A stretch of 64,000 nucleotides of DNA from Candidatus Planktophila sp. (lineage in GTDB: Bacteria; Actinomycetota; Actinomycetes; Nanopelagicales; Nanopelagicaceae): positions 1 through 64,000 of the forward strand of contig JAUSFN010000013.1 of NCBI GenBank assembly GCA_030649935.1, in the 5' to 3' direction. Numbering within the stretch: the first letter of the stretch is position 1; each line of letters opens with the position of its first letter. The notes under the pieces were generated by a model. It saw only the letters and a program-made list of their open reading frames with translations, was not told the DNA's origin and did no database searches. The position numbers and the translations under genes were made by a program. Shown here piece by piece: positions 45,684-52,602 of the stretch.

Positions 45684-46247
45684 GGTTGCGGTTTTTTTGT
45701 AGACGCCTCCCTTTGCATCATATGTAATCCAAGTTCCCACTTGCTCACCGTTTTTAAAACTACCTGACCGCATTATTACCCCTGATTTTCGAAACCATTT
45801 CCAGTCACCGTGGAGTTCTCCATCCTTGTATTTCCCCTTAGCTTTCAAAACTCCACTTGCATAAAACTCCAAGAAATCTCCAGATTTTTTTGGATGTAAA
45901 GCATTAATTTGTTTAATCTTTTCACTAATAATCCTGTTTATTAACGGTTTCGGAATTTTTTTTCCTACTTCAAAGTGAATCGAGCTTTTTGTTTGCTCGT
46001 ACTTCTCTAGCTCTTTTTTGAGTCGAATATTAAATGAGCCGCTGTAGGGAAAAATACTGTTGTGGTTTTTGTAACCGTCAAAACCAACGACTGGTACTCC
46101 CTCGATTAGAAATGTTGGTATGCCGTATTTTATAACTTGCTCGGAAGTTGGCAGTTTGGAAGCAATGTGATCGCGTAGATCTGTCAAAATCTTCCTCTGA
46201 TCAGGAGCAAACTTCTTCAAATGCGCAGTCACTTGTGCCTTGGACAT
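45672..46247 (-). CDS. DUF1801-type domain fused to MORN repeats
   Basis: 191 residues from ATG 46247 (TACAAT six bases upstream). Residues 1-115 are YdhG/DUF1801-like: LRDHIASKLPTSEQVIKYGIPTFLIEG, then FPYSGSFNIRLKKELE. The C-terminus has MORN-like strands (GDFLEFYASGVLKAKGKYKDG, GDWKWFRKSGVIMRSGSFKNG, VGTWITYDAKG). Function unknown; this fusion is not one I know well. Confidence 0.75.
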   Translation of the reverse strand: MSKAQVTAHLKKFAPDQRKILTDLRDHIASKLPTSEQVIKYGIPTFLIEGVPVVGFDGYKNHNSIFPYSGSFNIRLKKELEKYEQTKSSIHFEVGKKIPKPLINRIISEKIKQINALHPKKSGDFLEFYASGVLKAKGKYKDGELHGDWKWFRKSGVIMRSGSFKNGEQVGTWITYDAKGGVYKKTATSES

Positions 46248-46333
46248 CAGCAAATTGTAATAGTTGCCTTTACATTTCGGTGTAGTTTGCACACGTTTTT
46301 GCCCACAAAAAGTCATTAAATGTGGACTAACTT

Positions 46334-46732
46334 TTATTGAACATGCTCTGGATTCATCCAGAAGAGCTCCCAGATATGTCCATCGAGATCTTCAAAGCCC
46401 CAACCAAACATAAATGGATAAACATCGGGTTCCTTGTACCTACGGGCACCGAGAGAGAAAGCTTTTTCACATAAGTTACGCACTTCGTCTGTTGATTCAC
46501 AAGAGAGAGCAATTAATGATTCGACCGAATTCTTATCAGTTATTGACTTATCGATGAATGTGGAGAATTTCGCTTTTTCCAGAAGCATTACAAAAATATT
46601 TGGTCCGATGATCATGCATGTTGAATCTTTGCTGGTGAACTGGGGATTAAAGGTGAATCCCAGTCCAGAGAAGAATTCGACTGATGTGCTCAGCTTTTCA
46701 ATTGGAAGATTAATGAAAATTGAGTTGTTCAT
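46334..46732 (-). CDS. VOC/glyoxalase-family protein
   Basis: 132 residues. IEKLSTSVEFFSGLGFTFNP opens the VOC fold, SLIALSCESTDEVRNLCEKA lies mid-way, and WGFEDLDGHIWELFWMNPEH closes it with the D-G-H-x-W-E metal/ligand motif. Metal-dependent lyase or resistance-type role; substrate unknown. TAACCT six bases before the ATG. Confidence 0.85.
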   Translation of the reverse strand: MNNSIFINLPIEKLSTSVEFFSGLGFTFNPQFTSKDSTCMIIGPNIFVMLLEKAKFSTFIDKSITDKNSVESLIALSCESTDEVRNLCEKAFSLGARRYKEPDVYPFMFGWGFEDLDGHIWELFWMNPEHVQ

Positions 46733-46761
46733 AATTCAAGGTTAACGTTAAATGTGAGAAA

Positions 46762-46785
46762 AGTAGAGTGGCCCTATAAGCCGAA
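46762..46785 (+). repeat. rnpB-terminus repeat C
   Basis: AGTAGAGTGGCCCTATAAGCC onward, 21 of 24 positions. It lies upstream of the VOC gene and 39 bases before the stop of the YCII-like gene. Confidence 0.9.
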
Positions 46786-46823
46786 AATAATAGTTTGGCC
46801 GGCATTAACTTTTGAGGAATAAA

Positions 46824-47159
46824 TCAGTTTTCTTTGAACTCTCTAATTTCTTGAGGCCAACCACATGCTTGAGCCAATCTGGCTCCCCACATTTTTGCCT
46901 CATCATCTGAAGTAACTCTAATAATTGTTAAGCCTCCTAGGAATTCGCCTGAAACTGTAATTGGGCCACCTATTTCACCCGTGTCATCTGAGCCGAAAGC
47001 CAACTCAATCTCTTCTTCAAGTCCACCGGCAAACACGAGCACGCCTGAATCTTTCATTTCTGAGACTACTGCCCGTGCAAGAGGTCCACGTGGTTCGAAC
47101 CATTCAACATTGTGATCGCCGACCTATTGCTGGTTGAAATATATTATGTAATTCGTCAT
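46824..47159 (-). pseudogene. YCII-related protein with internal amber stop
   Basis: Reading from ATG 47159 (GGAGTAGG upstream): MTNYIIYFNQQ, then TAG at codon 12, then VGDHNVEWFEPRGPLARAV and the rest of a normal YCII-type domain to 46824 (EFLGGLTIIRVTSDDEAKMWGARL, CGWPQEIREF). Relatives usually have Trp at this place (TGG to TAG). Total 111 codons. Only the distal ATG at 47057 would give an uninterrupted, truncated product. Confidence 0.82.
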
Positions 47160-47196
47160 ACCTACTCCTTGAAGGAATTGAAAAGCTTAATATAGT

Positions 47197-47313
47197 TTAC
47201 TTGCCCTTGTTTAAGTCTCTAAGGTGAGTGTGCTTGAAAATTGAATCACATTTACGACCTTACCCAAAGAATCTATCCCAACCGATATGACCAAGCCAGA
47301 TAATTCCGATAGC
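47197..47313 (-). pseudogene. decayed C-terminal copy of DUF4260
   Basis: 39 codons: AIGIIWLGHIGWDRFFG, stop, then GRKCDSIFKHTHLRDLNKGK, stop. The intact gene at 42447 ends WLGHIGWDRFLGYGLKYDSS and LGNLNKGK. The Tyr codon has become TAA and the upstream part is gone. Confidence 0.85.
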
Positions 47314-47370
47314 CTTGGAGAGGTGCTGGATACAACCACCATTATTGGCCGTGTTCAGTCCTTAAATTTT

Positions 47371-47553
47371 TCAATTTCTCTTAACTATTTTGAAAATTGA
47401 AAAGAAAACAAAGAGAATGAACATCATGCCTATGCCTTGAAGACCTGGTGAATCATCTAATTCGCCCAAGGCTATAGCCAACACTCCAAAAATGAATCCG
47501 AAAATCTGTAGAAATAAGGCAAAGCCTTTGCTTAATGGCCTCTTATATTCCAT
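47371..47553 (-). CDS. small two-helix membrane protein
   Basis: 60 residues: MEYKRPLSKGFALFLQIFGF, then a short loop ELDDSPGLQG, second helix and a basic end KIVKRN. TAAATT lies six bases before the ATG, and repeat D lies 34 bases beyond its start. Family unknown. Confidence 0.6.
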   Translation of the reverse strand: MEYKRPLSKGFALFLQIFGFIFGVLAIALGELDDSPGLQGIGMMFILFVFFSIFKIVKRN

Positions 47554-47587
47554 GACTCCAATTTATAGCCTGATTGGGAATTAAAGA

Positions 47588-47611
47588 AGAAGAACCGCCC
47601 TATAAGCCAGA
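47588..47611 (+). repeat. rnpB-terminus repeat D
   Basis: AGAAGAACCGCCC then TATAAGCCAGA: 21 of 24 positions. It shares with repeat E the CCAG variant where rnpB has CCGG. Confidence 0.9.
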
Positions 47612-47650
47612 CGACAAGCTTAGAACTAGAGTTGAAATTTTGACCGAATA

Positions 47651-47681
47651 GGACCGGTAGCGATTTCACTACCAGTCCTTT
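47651..47681. terminator. imperfect hairpin after the VOC fragment
   Basis: GGACCGGTAG (47651-47660) pairs with CTACCAGTCC (47669-47678) with one mismatch, followed by TTT. It could terminate the leftward reductase/VOC-fragment transcript. Confidence 0.5.
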
Positions 47682-47742
47682 CGCTCTATAAACTAAATCA
47701 GAGGCACGAGCTCCTTTGAAGTGCTAACGCCACTCCACTGCC

Positions 47743-47841
47743 TTATTTCATTTCAAAGACCTTCTCGTAAAAATTGATACTTCGTTCAAGGTCAGAAACG
47801 AACAAGGCTGCGTGATTTAGTCGAACAGCCGCCACGGTCAT
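47743..47841 (-). pseudogene. truncated VOC/glyoxalase N-terminus
   Basis: 32 codons: MTVAAVRLNHAALFVSDLER then SINFYEKVFEMK, stop. This is a normal first strand and helix of a glyoxalase-fold enzyme that then ends. The start overlaps the reductase stop (ATGA), so a full reductase-glyoxalase operon once existed. Confidence 0.8.
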
Positions 47842-48416
47842 GAGTTCACCACTCCAAATCCGCCAGTCCATGAGATTTTTTCGGTGGCAGCTAAAGTGAT
47901 TTGCAAGAAGCCAAGCGCCTCCAATTCGCGAGCGCGTTTCAATCCTCCGACATCTAGAGTTTTTAATCCCGCACCAGCTAGCAAGTTAGCAAGCTTTGCC
48001 TTTGCTTCTCCGTCATCTCCAGCAATAAGTACTGTCGTCATTAGGCTGCCAATTAATCCGCTTGCAAGAGTTCCGGCAAAAGTAGTATTGAAAGCCTTGA
48101 GAACTTTCGCCTTTGGCAATTGCGCGGCAATTTCTGCGGCCGCCGAACTATCTGCAGGCACAGTTAGCGAATCGAAGGTTTCGAAATTAACTGGGTTGGT
48201 GATATCTACAACAATCTTGCCTTCAAATTGAGATGCACGTTCTTTGAGTACTTTTTGGATGGCGGGATACGGAACGGCAAGAACGAGGATCTCTCCTGTT
48301 GCCGGGACGTGGGAGTCGGTTTCGCCGAGCAGCTGCACCTGTGCTCCGGCTTTACTTGCTAGACCCGCGATTGCTTGCCCCATGTTGCCGTTGCCGATGA
48401 TTGAAATACTTGTCAT
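47838..48416 (-). CDS. NAD(P)-binding F420/NADP oxidoreductase-like protein
   Basis: 192 residues. Rossmann motif SIIGNGNMGQAIAGLA, then LVLAVPYPAIQ, DITNPVNFETFDS, KAFNTTFAGTLA, and ELEALGFLQITLAA, as in NADPH-dependent F420 reductase-like proteins. Exact cofactor pair unknown. AAAGGAG precedes the ATG. Divergent from a MarR gene with two palindromes between, so probably its target. Confidence 0.85.
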   Translation of the reverse strand: MTSISIIGNGNMGQAIAGLASKAGAQVQLLGETDSHVPATGEILVLAVPYPAIQKVLKERASQFEGKIVVDITNPVNFETFDSLTVPADSSAAAEIAAQLPKAKVLKAFNTTFAGTLASGLIGSLMTTVLIAGDDGEAKAKLANLLAGAGLKTLDVGGLKRARELEALGFLQITLAATEKISWTGGFGVVNS

Positions 48417-48436
48417 TTGTAGCTCCTTTTCGTCAT

Positions 48437-48488
48437 TAGTTGAATGTTCAACTAAATATAGATCAGTTTAGTTGAATTGTCAACTAAA
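48437..48488. promoter_or_regulatory. two MarR-type operators
   Basis: TAGTTGAATGTTCAACTA (48437-48454) and TTTAGTTGA ... TCAACTAAA (48467-48488) are palindromes built from the same GTTGA half-site. Their centres lie about 32 bases apart, near three helical turns. They lie between the divergent marR and reductase genes and run up to the marR -10 (TACGCT, 48495-48500). Confidence 0.85.
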
Positions 48489-48507
48489 GTGGGGTACGCT
48501 CGTCCTT

Positions 48508-48993
48508 GTGGAAACCCGCTGGCTCTCCCCGAAAGAACGCGAGGCGTGGCTGCGCCTCATAGCGGTCGCCGAACTTCTTCCTGCAGCTTTGGATGCGCAG
48601 TTACGTGAATCCGCCGCCCTTACCCATTTCGAATACTTTGTTTTGGCGATGCTTTCAGAGGCGCTCGATCGCACGCTGCGGATGACATCTCTCAGTCAGC
48701 GAACCAACGCTTCGCTAACTCGACTTTCACATGTAATTAATCGACTTGAAAAACGAGGGTTAGTTGAAAGGTTTGCCTGCCCTGAAGATGGGCGCGCTAC
48801 TAATGCGCGCCTGACAAGTAAAGGTTGGGAACTTGTAGTTGCAACCGCACCTGGACATGTCACCAAGGTTCGAGAGCTTGCAATTGATCCGCTAACTCCC
48901 CAGCAGATAAGCCAGTTAATAAAGATAGGTGATGCAATTCTTAAGAAGCTGGACCCTGAGGGTCACTTCACGGCTTCACCCAAAGAAAGTTAA
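48508..48993 (+). CDS. MarR-family regulator
   Basis: 161 residues from GTG 48508 (TACGCT seven bases upstream). Winged HTH: LTHFEYFVLAMLSEA, SLSQRTNASLTRLSHVINRLEKRGLVER, and wing CPEDGRATNARLTSKG. Likely represses itself and the divergent reductase through the two palindromes. Ligand unknown. Confidence 0.9.
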   Translation: METRWLSPKEREAWLRLIAVAELLPAALDAQLRESAALTHFEYFVLAMLSEALDRTLRMTSLSQRTNASLTRLSHVINRLEKRGLVERFACPEDGRATNARLTSKGWELVVATAPGHVTKVRELAIDPLTPQQISQLIKIGDAILKKLDPEGHFTASPKES

Positions 48994-49007
48994 TTCCTTC
49001 CAAAAAT

Positions 49008-49577
49008 CTAGAAAATTACTCGGATAAGCGTCACAACTCCAAGAGTGGCAAAGACGGCCGCAGCAATCCCGTGAACCAGCTTCATTGAAATCTTTTTTGC
49101 AAATTTAGTTCCAATAAAAACCGCAGGCACATCAGCTATGAGCATGCCTAAAGTGGTTCCTATGACGACAAAAAGAACGCTTGAGTAGTGTGCTGCTAGT
49201 GCGATTGTGGCTATTTGTGTCTTGTCACCAATTTCCGCCAAAAAGAAGGTAATAGTCGTTGCTCCAAAAACTCCTAATCGGTTCGCCATTGAAGTTTCTT
49301 CATCTTCAATTTCATCGGGGATAAGAGTCCAAACAGCCATCGCAATAAATGAAATTCCCAATATCCAGCTCAATGTTGTTGGTGTGAGAACGGATGTGAT
49401 CCATGCGCCAAGGGCTCCTGCTAATCCATGATTAAACACTGTAGCTGTGAAAATTCCTAGGATGATAGGAACTGGCTTTTTAAATCTTGCTGCCAATAGA
49501 AAGGCAAGGAGCTGAGTTTTGTCGCCCATCTCCGCAAGGGCAACTACACCAGTGGAGATAAATAGAGAACTAATCAT
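49008..49577 (-). CDS. UPF0016/GDT1 (TMEM165-like) cation transporter
   Basis: 189 residues with six helices and the duplicated family motif AEMGDKTQLLAF and AEIGDKTQIATI. Relatives export Mn2+ (and Ca2+). It is the second Mn-type exporter in the window besides TerC, here inside the accessory array. TATGAT lies six bases before the ATG. I see no yybP-ykoY motif in its leader. Confidence 0.9.
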   Translation of the reverse strand: MISSLFISTGVVALAEMGDKTQLLAFLLAARFKKPVPIILGIFTATVFNHGLAGALGAWITSVLTPTTLSWILGISFIAMAVWTLIPDEIEDEETSMANRLGVFGATTITFFLAEIGDKTQIATIALAAHYSSVLFVVIGTTLGMLIADVPAVFIGTKFAKKISMKLVHGIAAAVFATLGVVTLIRVIF

Positions 49578-49741
49578 GGCGAAATCATAGACGACGATTC
49601 AGAAATAGAGAATTTACTGCCCATATTTGCCTATCATTTCCCCATAAAACTTCTAAAGCCGCGACAGGTTAAGTAATAACTTGTACAAACATTTTTAGGC
49701 AAACTAAGCGCAGATTGACACCGCAAACTATAAAAATAGTA

Positions 49742-49765
49742 CGAAGAGTCGCCCTATAAGCCAGA
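49742..49765 (+). repeat. rnpB-terminus repeat E
   Basis: 22 of 24 positions match the rnpB 3' terminus. It is the outer end of the 154-base partial rnpB copy (49743-49896). Confidence 0.95.
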
Positions 49766-49896
49766 TCCTGTCGTTCTTGCAAACGGATCACCATCCATCT
49801 AGATCTGTAATTACTTACAGATTCAAGCAACCTACTCGTTGACTCGAGCGAGCAGCTCTCAAGCGCCAACTGCATGGTCTTGCTCCAAGTGGGGTT
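49743..49896 (-). pseudogene. partial duplicate of the rnpB 3' end
   Basis: 154 bases align without gaps to 50556-50709 with three mismatches (49755 A for G, one A for G in the GCAAACG block, one T for C in CCTACTCG). Similarity stops abruptly at 49896. It forms a direct repeat with rnpB around the MntA-HepT pair, an 813-base step. It lacks the 5' half and cannot fold as RNase P. Confidence 0.95.
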
Positions 49897-49928
49897 CGCA
49901 ACGCCGTTCGGACGGGTATTCTATTCTC

Positions 49929-50219
49929 ATGGGGAACCGTCTTGATCAGCTTAGATCTCAACGTGAAGTGATTATAGAAATCGTCGCGCGTAATAAGGCT
50001 TGCAATGTTTCCGTATTCGGTAGCGTAGCACGGGGAGAGGAGACTGCAGATAGCGATATTGATTTGCTTGTTGATTTTCTACCCGGCGCCTCATTAACCG
50101 ATCAATTTCGACTACAAGAGGAATTGGCTGAACTACTAAAAACTTCTGTGGATATTGTTTCTAGGCGTGCGCTCAAACCGCGTGATACCGATATTCGCGA
50201 AGAGGCTTTATCTCTGTGA
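49929..50219 (+). CDS. mntA: MntA-type minimal nucleotidyltransferase antitoxin
   Basis: 96 residues from ATG 49929; TATTCT lies six bases upstream, just outside the rnpB duplicate. An ATG at 49839 is in frame but inside the duplicate. GSVARGEETADSDIDLLVDF fits the GSx10DxD motif of MntA, which AMPylates and silences its partner toxin HepT. The stop overlaps hepT by four bases. Confidence 0.9.
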   Translation: MGNRLDQLRSQREVIIEIVARNKACNVSVFGSVARGEETADSDIDLLVDFLPGASLTDQFRLQEELAELLKTSVDIVSRRALKPRDTDIREEALSL

Positions 50220-50545
50220 ATCGTAGCGACAAAAAGCGGATTGAAGACATTCTTGAATTTGCAACAAAATTAAGTCGTTACGTTGCTAAAGGTTTCGACG
50301 AATTTCGGGCAGAAGAAGGCTCTGGATTAGCTATAGAACGCCTTATTGAACTTATCGGTGAAGCTTCCAGTCATTTGAGTGAAGACTTTAAAACATCAAT
50401 ACCAGATGTTGCTTGGAAAGATATTGCAGGTATGCGAGTACTGCTAGCACACGCATATCACCGAGTAGATTTTGAGGTCGTTTGGACTGCTGCAACAGTT
50501 TCTGTTCCAGATCTTGTAATACAAATCAAAAATCTAGAACTTTAG
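50216..50545 (+). CDS. hepT: HepT-type HEPN ribonuclease toxin
   Basis: 109 residues, all-helical HEPN. The toxin motif Rx4HxY is seen as RVLLAHAY near residues 79-86. Known HepT proteins are RNases neutralised by MntA AMPylation of this tyrosine. It ends only nine bases before, and convergent with, the rnpB 3' end. Confidence 0.9.
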   Translation: MNRSDKKRIEDILEFATKLSRYVAKGFDEFRAEEGSGLAIERLIELIGEASSHLSEDFKTSIPDVAWKDIAGMRVLLAHAYHRVDFEVVWTAATVSVPDLVIQIKNLEL

Positions 50546-50554
50546 AAAATTTAG

Positions 50555-50914
50555 AGAAGAGTCGCCCTATAAGCCGGATCCTGTCGTTCTTGCGAACGGA
50601 TCACCATCCATCTAGATCTGTAATTACTTACAGATTCAAGCAACCTACCCGTTGACTCGAGCGAGCAGCTCTCAAGCGCCAACTGCATGGTCTTGCTCCA
50701 AGTGGGGTTTACATAGCTAACTACATTGCTGCAGTTACTGGTGGTCTCTTACACCGCCGTTTCACCCTTACCTTTTATTGCTAAAAGGCGGTTTACTTTC
50801 TGTTGCACTTATCCCGCGGATTGCTCCGGGTGGGCGTTACCCACCACTGTGCTCTATGGAGTCCGGACTTTCCTCGGTACCTTGCGGTAACGCGGTGATC
50901 CGGGCGACTCTTCT
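50555..50914 (-). ncRNA. rnpB: RNase P RNA
   Basis: About 360 bases. 5' AGAAGAGTCGCCC pairs with the 3' GGGCGACTCTTCT as helix P1. Conserved regions are read in order: GAGGAAAGTCCGGACTCC (about 50875-50858), ACAGAAAGTAAACCGCC, GGTAAGGGTGAAACGG, AGACCACC, and the 3' ACGACAGGATCCGGCTTATA. Catalytic RNA that matures tRNA 5' ends. It overlaps the first part of an apparent long plus-strand ORF, which is therefore not coding there. Its 3' end is the repeat unit found across the accessory array. Confidence 0.96.
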
Positions 50915-50963
50915 TGGAGTTAAGGATACGGCTAAAGAGTGTGTTCTTGTAATTACTTTACAT

Positions 50964-52562
50964 ATGGGAGAGAGTGCACTTGTGCATACAGGACGAAGCG
51001 TTGTTTACTCTAGAAAAGGTGGAGCAGCGGCTAGTCAACCATTAGCCGTCAGCACGGCAATCGCAATTCTGAATCGAGGTGGCTCATTCATCGATGCAGG
51101 TATTGCACTATCTGCAGTTATCTGTGTTGTTGAACCCGGTGCCTCGCACCTTGGTGGAGATGCTTTCCTCATTACCCATCACGCAAAATCTAAGGAGAAT
51201 TTGGCTTTTAACGGCAGTGGAGAAGCACCGCATGCGGCAAATGCCGAAGCCTACCTTGATGGAATTCCTCTGCATGGATTTAAATCTGCAACGGTTCCTG
51301 GTTTAGTTTCAACATGGTTTGAAGCCCATGAGCGCTACGGAAAACTTCCCTTTTCTGAACTCCTTGCTCCTGCCATTGAGTATGCAGAAAATGGGTTTGC
51401 AGCGACTCCGGGATTTATTAAACGAATCGCTGCCCATTTAGCTATAGCTCCTGACACCGAGATCTTTAAAAATATGGGAATCGATATCAACTCTAAAGTT
51501 GGAGATTTAATAGTTCAAAAAGATCTTGCCACTTCACTTCGTGCAATTGCTCTCGAAGGCCGCGCAGCATTTTACAACGGTGAAATTTCACAACAACTGA
51601 TTACCGCTTCAGATGGATGGTTCAATGCGCAGGATTTAGAATCACATACGACGCGTGTTTTAGCTCCACTCTCAATTAAATATCGCGATTTCACTATCTA
51701 TGGTCAACCTCCCCCAACTCAGGGAATGATTTTGATGGAAGAGCTGCTACTCTGTGAGCGATTTAATATCTCGTCCTTGAGCCAAGCCGATCGCATTCAT
51801 ATCGGCGTCGAGAGTAAAAAAATTGGCTTCACTGATAGAAATCTAATCCTGGGCGATCCTGAGTTTCTCGATGTAAATGTTGAGCAGGTATTATCAAAAG
51901 AAAATATTGATTGGCGACTTCCACAAATTAATGTGGCATCGGCAAATAATGAGAACGGGGCAACAAGCGAAGGTAGCGATACGACTTATTTTTTAGTCGC
52001 TGATGCCGAAGGAAACGTCGTTTCCTGGATTCAATCGGTCTTCCATGGATTTGGCAGCTCGTGGGTGATTCCTGGAACTGGAATCGTATTAAACAACCGA
52101 TTAACTGGCTTTTCTTTGAACCCTAAATCCCCCAATTTAATTCAACCTGGAAAACGCCCCGCTCACACGCTGAATGCATGGCTGGCAACACGAGAAGATG
52201 GCTCGCTATATCTCGTAGGTGGAACGCCAGGGGCAAATATCCAAGTTCAAACGAATCTACAGTTAATAATAAATGTCGTGGATTTAGGAATGAATGTTCA
52301 AGAGGCGATTGAATCTCCGCGATGGCAGCACTTGAGCGCTGGTGGACAAAGTTCGCTGGATGAATACGGCAACGGAGTTTTAGAGATCGAAGATCGTGTT
52401 GATTCGGCAGTAGTTGAAGATTTGAGGACAAGGGGCCATGAGATCTCGTTAATAGGAGCATGGGCACATGGCTCTTCAGTTCAGATGTTAGAAGTCTCTC
52501 CAAGTGGCACATATATGTTCGGCTCCGACCCACGTTGTGAAGGTTTAGCCTCTGGAATTTAA
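50964..52562 (+). CDS. gamma-glutamyltransferase family protein
   Basis: 532 residues from ATG 50964; an open frame reaches back to 50778 but runs antisense through rnpB. No signal peptide. GGT/Ntn-hydrolase features: GASHLGGDAFLI, YGQPPPTQGMIL, the processing region SEGSDTTYFLVAD, SWIQSVFHGFG, and GGTPGANIQVQT. The usual TTHxSVVD reads DTTYFLVAD, so the nucleophile is probably a Thr of DTT. Whether it acts on glutathione is uncertain. GTG 50982 is an alternative start. Confidence 0.84.
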   Translation: MGESALVHTGRSVVYSRKGGAAASQPLAVSTAIAILNRGGSFIDAGIALSAVICVVEPGASHLGGDAFLITHHAKSKENLAFNGSGEAPHAANAEAYLDGIPLHGFKSATVPGLVSTWFEAHERYGKLPFSELLAPAIEYAENGFAATPGFIKRIAAHLAIAPDTEIFKNMGIDINSKVGDLIVQKDLATSLRAIALEGRAAFYNGEISQQLITASDGWFNAQDLESHTTRVLAPLSIKYRDFTIYGQPPPTQGMILMEELLLCERFNISSLSQADRIHIGVESKKIGFTDRNLILGDPEFLDVNVEQVLSKENIDWRLPQINVASANNENGATSEGSDTTYFLVADAEGNVVSWIQSVFHGFGSSWVIPGTGIVLNNRLTGFSLNPKSPNLIQPGKRPAHTLNAWLATREDGSLYLVGGTPGANIQVQTNLQLIINVVDLGMNVQEAIESPRWQHLSAGGQSSLDEYGNGVLEIEDRVDSAVVEDLRTRGHEISLIGAWAHGSSVQMLEVSPSGTYMFGSDPRCEGLASGI

Positions 52563-52602
52563 TTGCTAGAGCCATATAGTGAATAGCATCTACGATAAAC
52601 CC

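Noticed and set aside
47101-47160. GATCGCCGACCTATTGCTGG as another rnpB repeat
   Set aside because: Only scattered matches, and it lies inside the YCII-like coding sequence.
49839-49928. Longer MntA N-terminus
   Set aside because: The extra 30 codons lie inside the rnpB duplicate; the ATG at 49929 has a -10 at the usual distance and matches the family start.
42349-50554. An integrase, transposase or prophage gene driving the array
   Set aside because: I checked every substantial frame; none resembles a recombinase. Any enzyme must be elsewhere or lost.
42349-50554. Class 1-type integron with attC sites
   Set aside because: No intI, and the repeats lack the imperfect palindrome with R and L box pairs expected of attC; the repeat is instead rnpB-derived.
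50555-50578. The 24-base repeats as ordinary terminators or REP elements
   Set aside because: They are not self-complementary; they match only one strand of helix P1 plus the adjoining conserved RNase P sequence, and copy E extends to 154 bases of rnpB.
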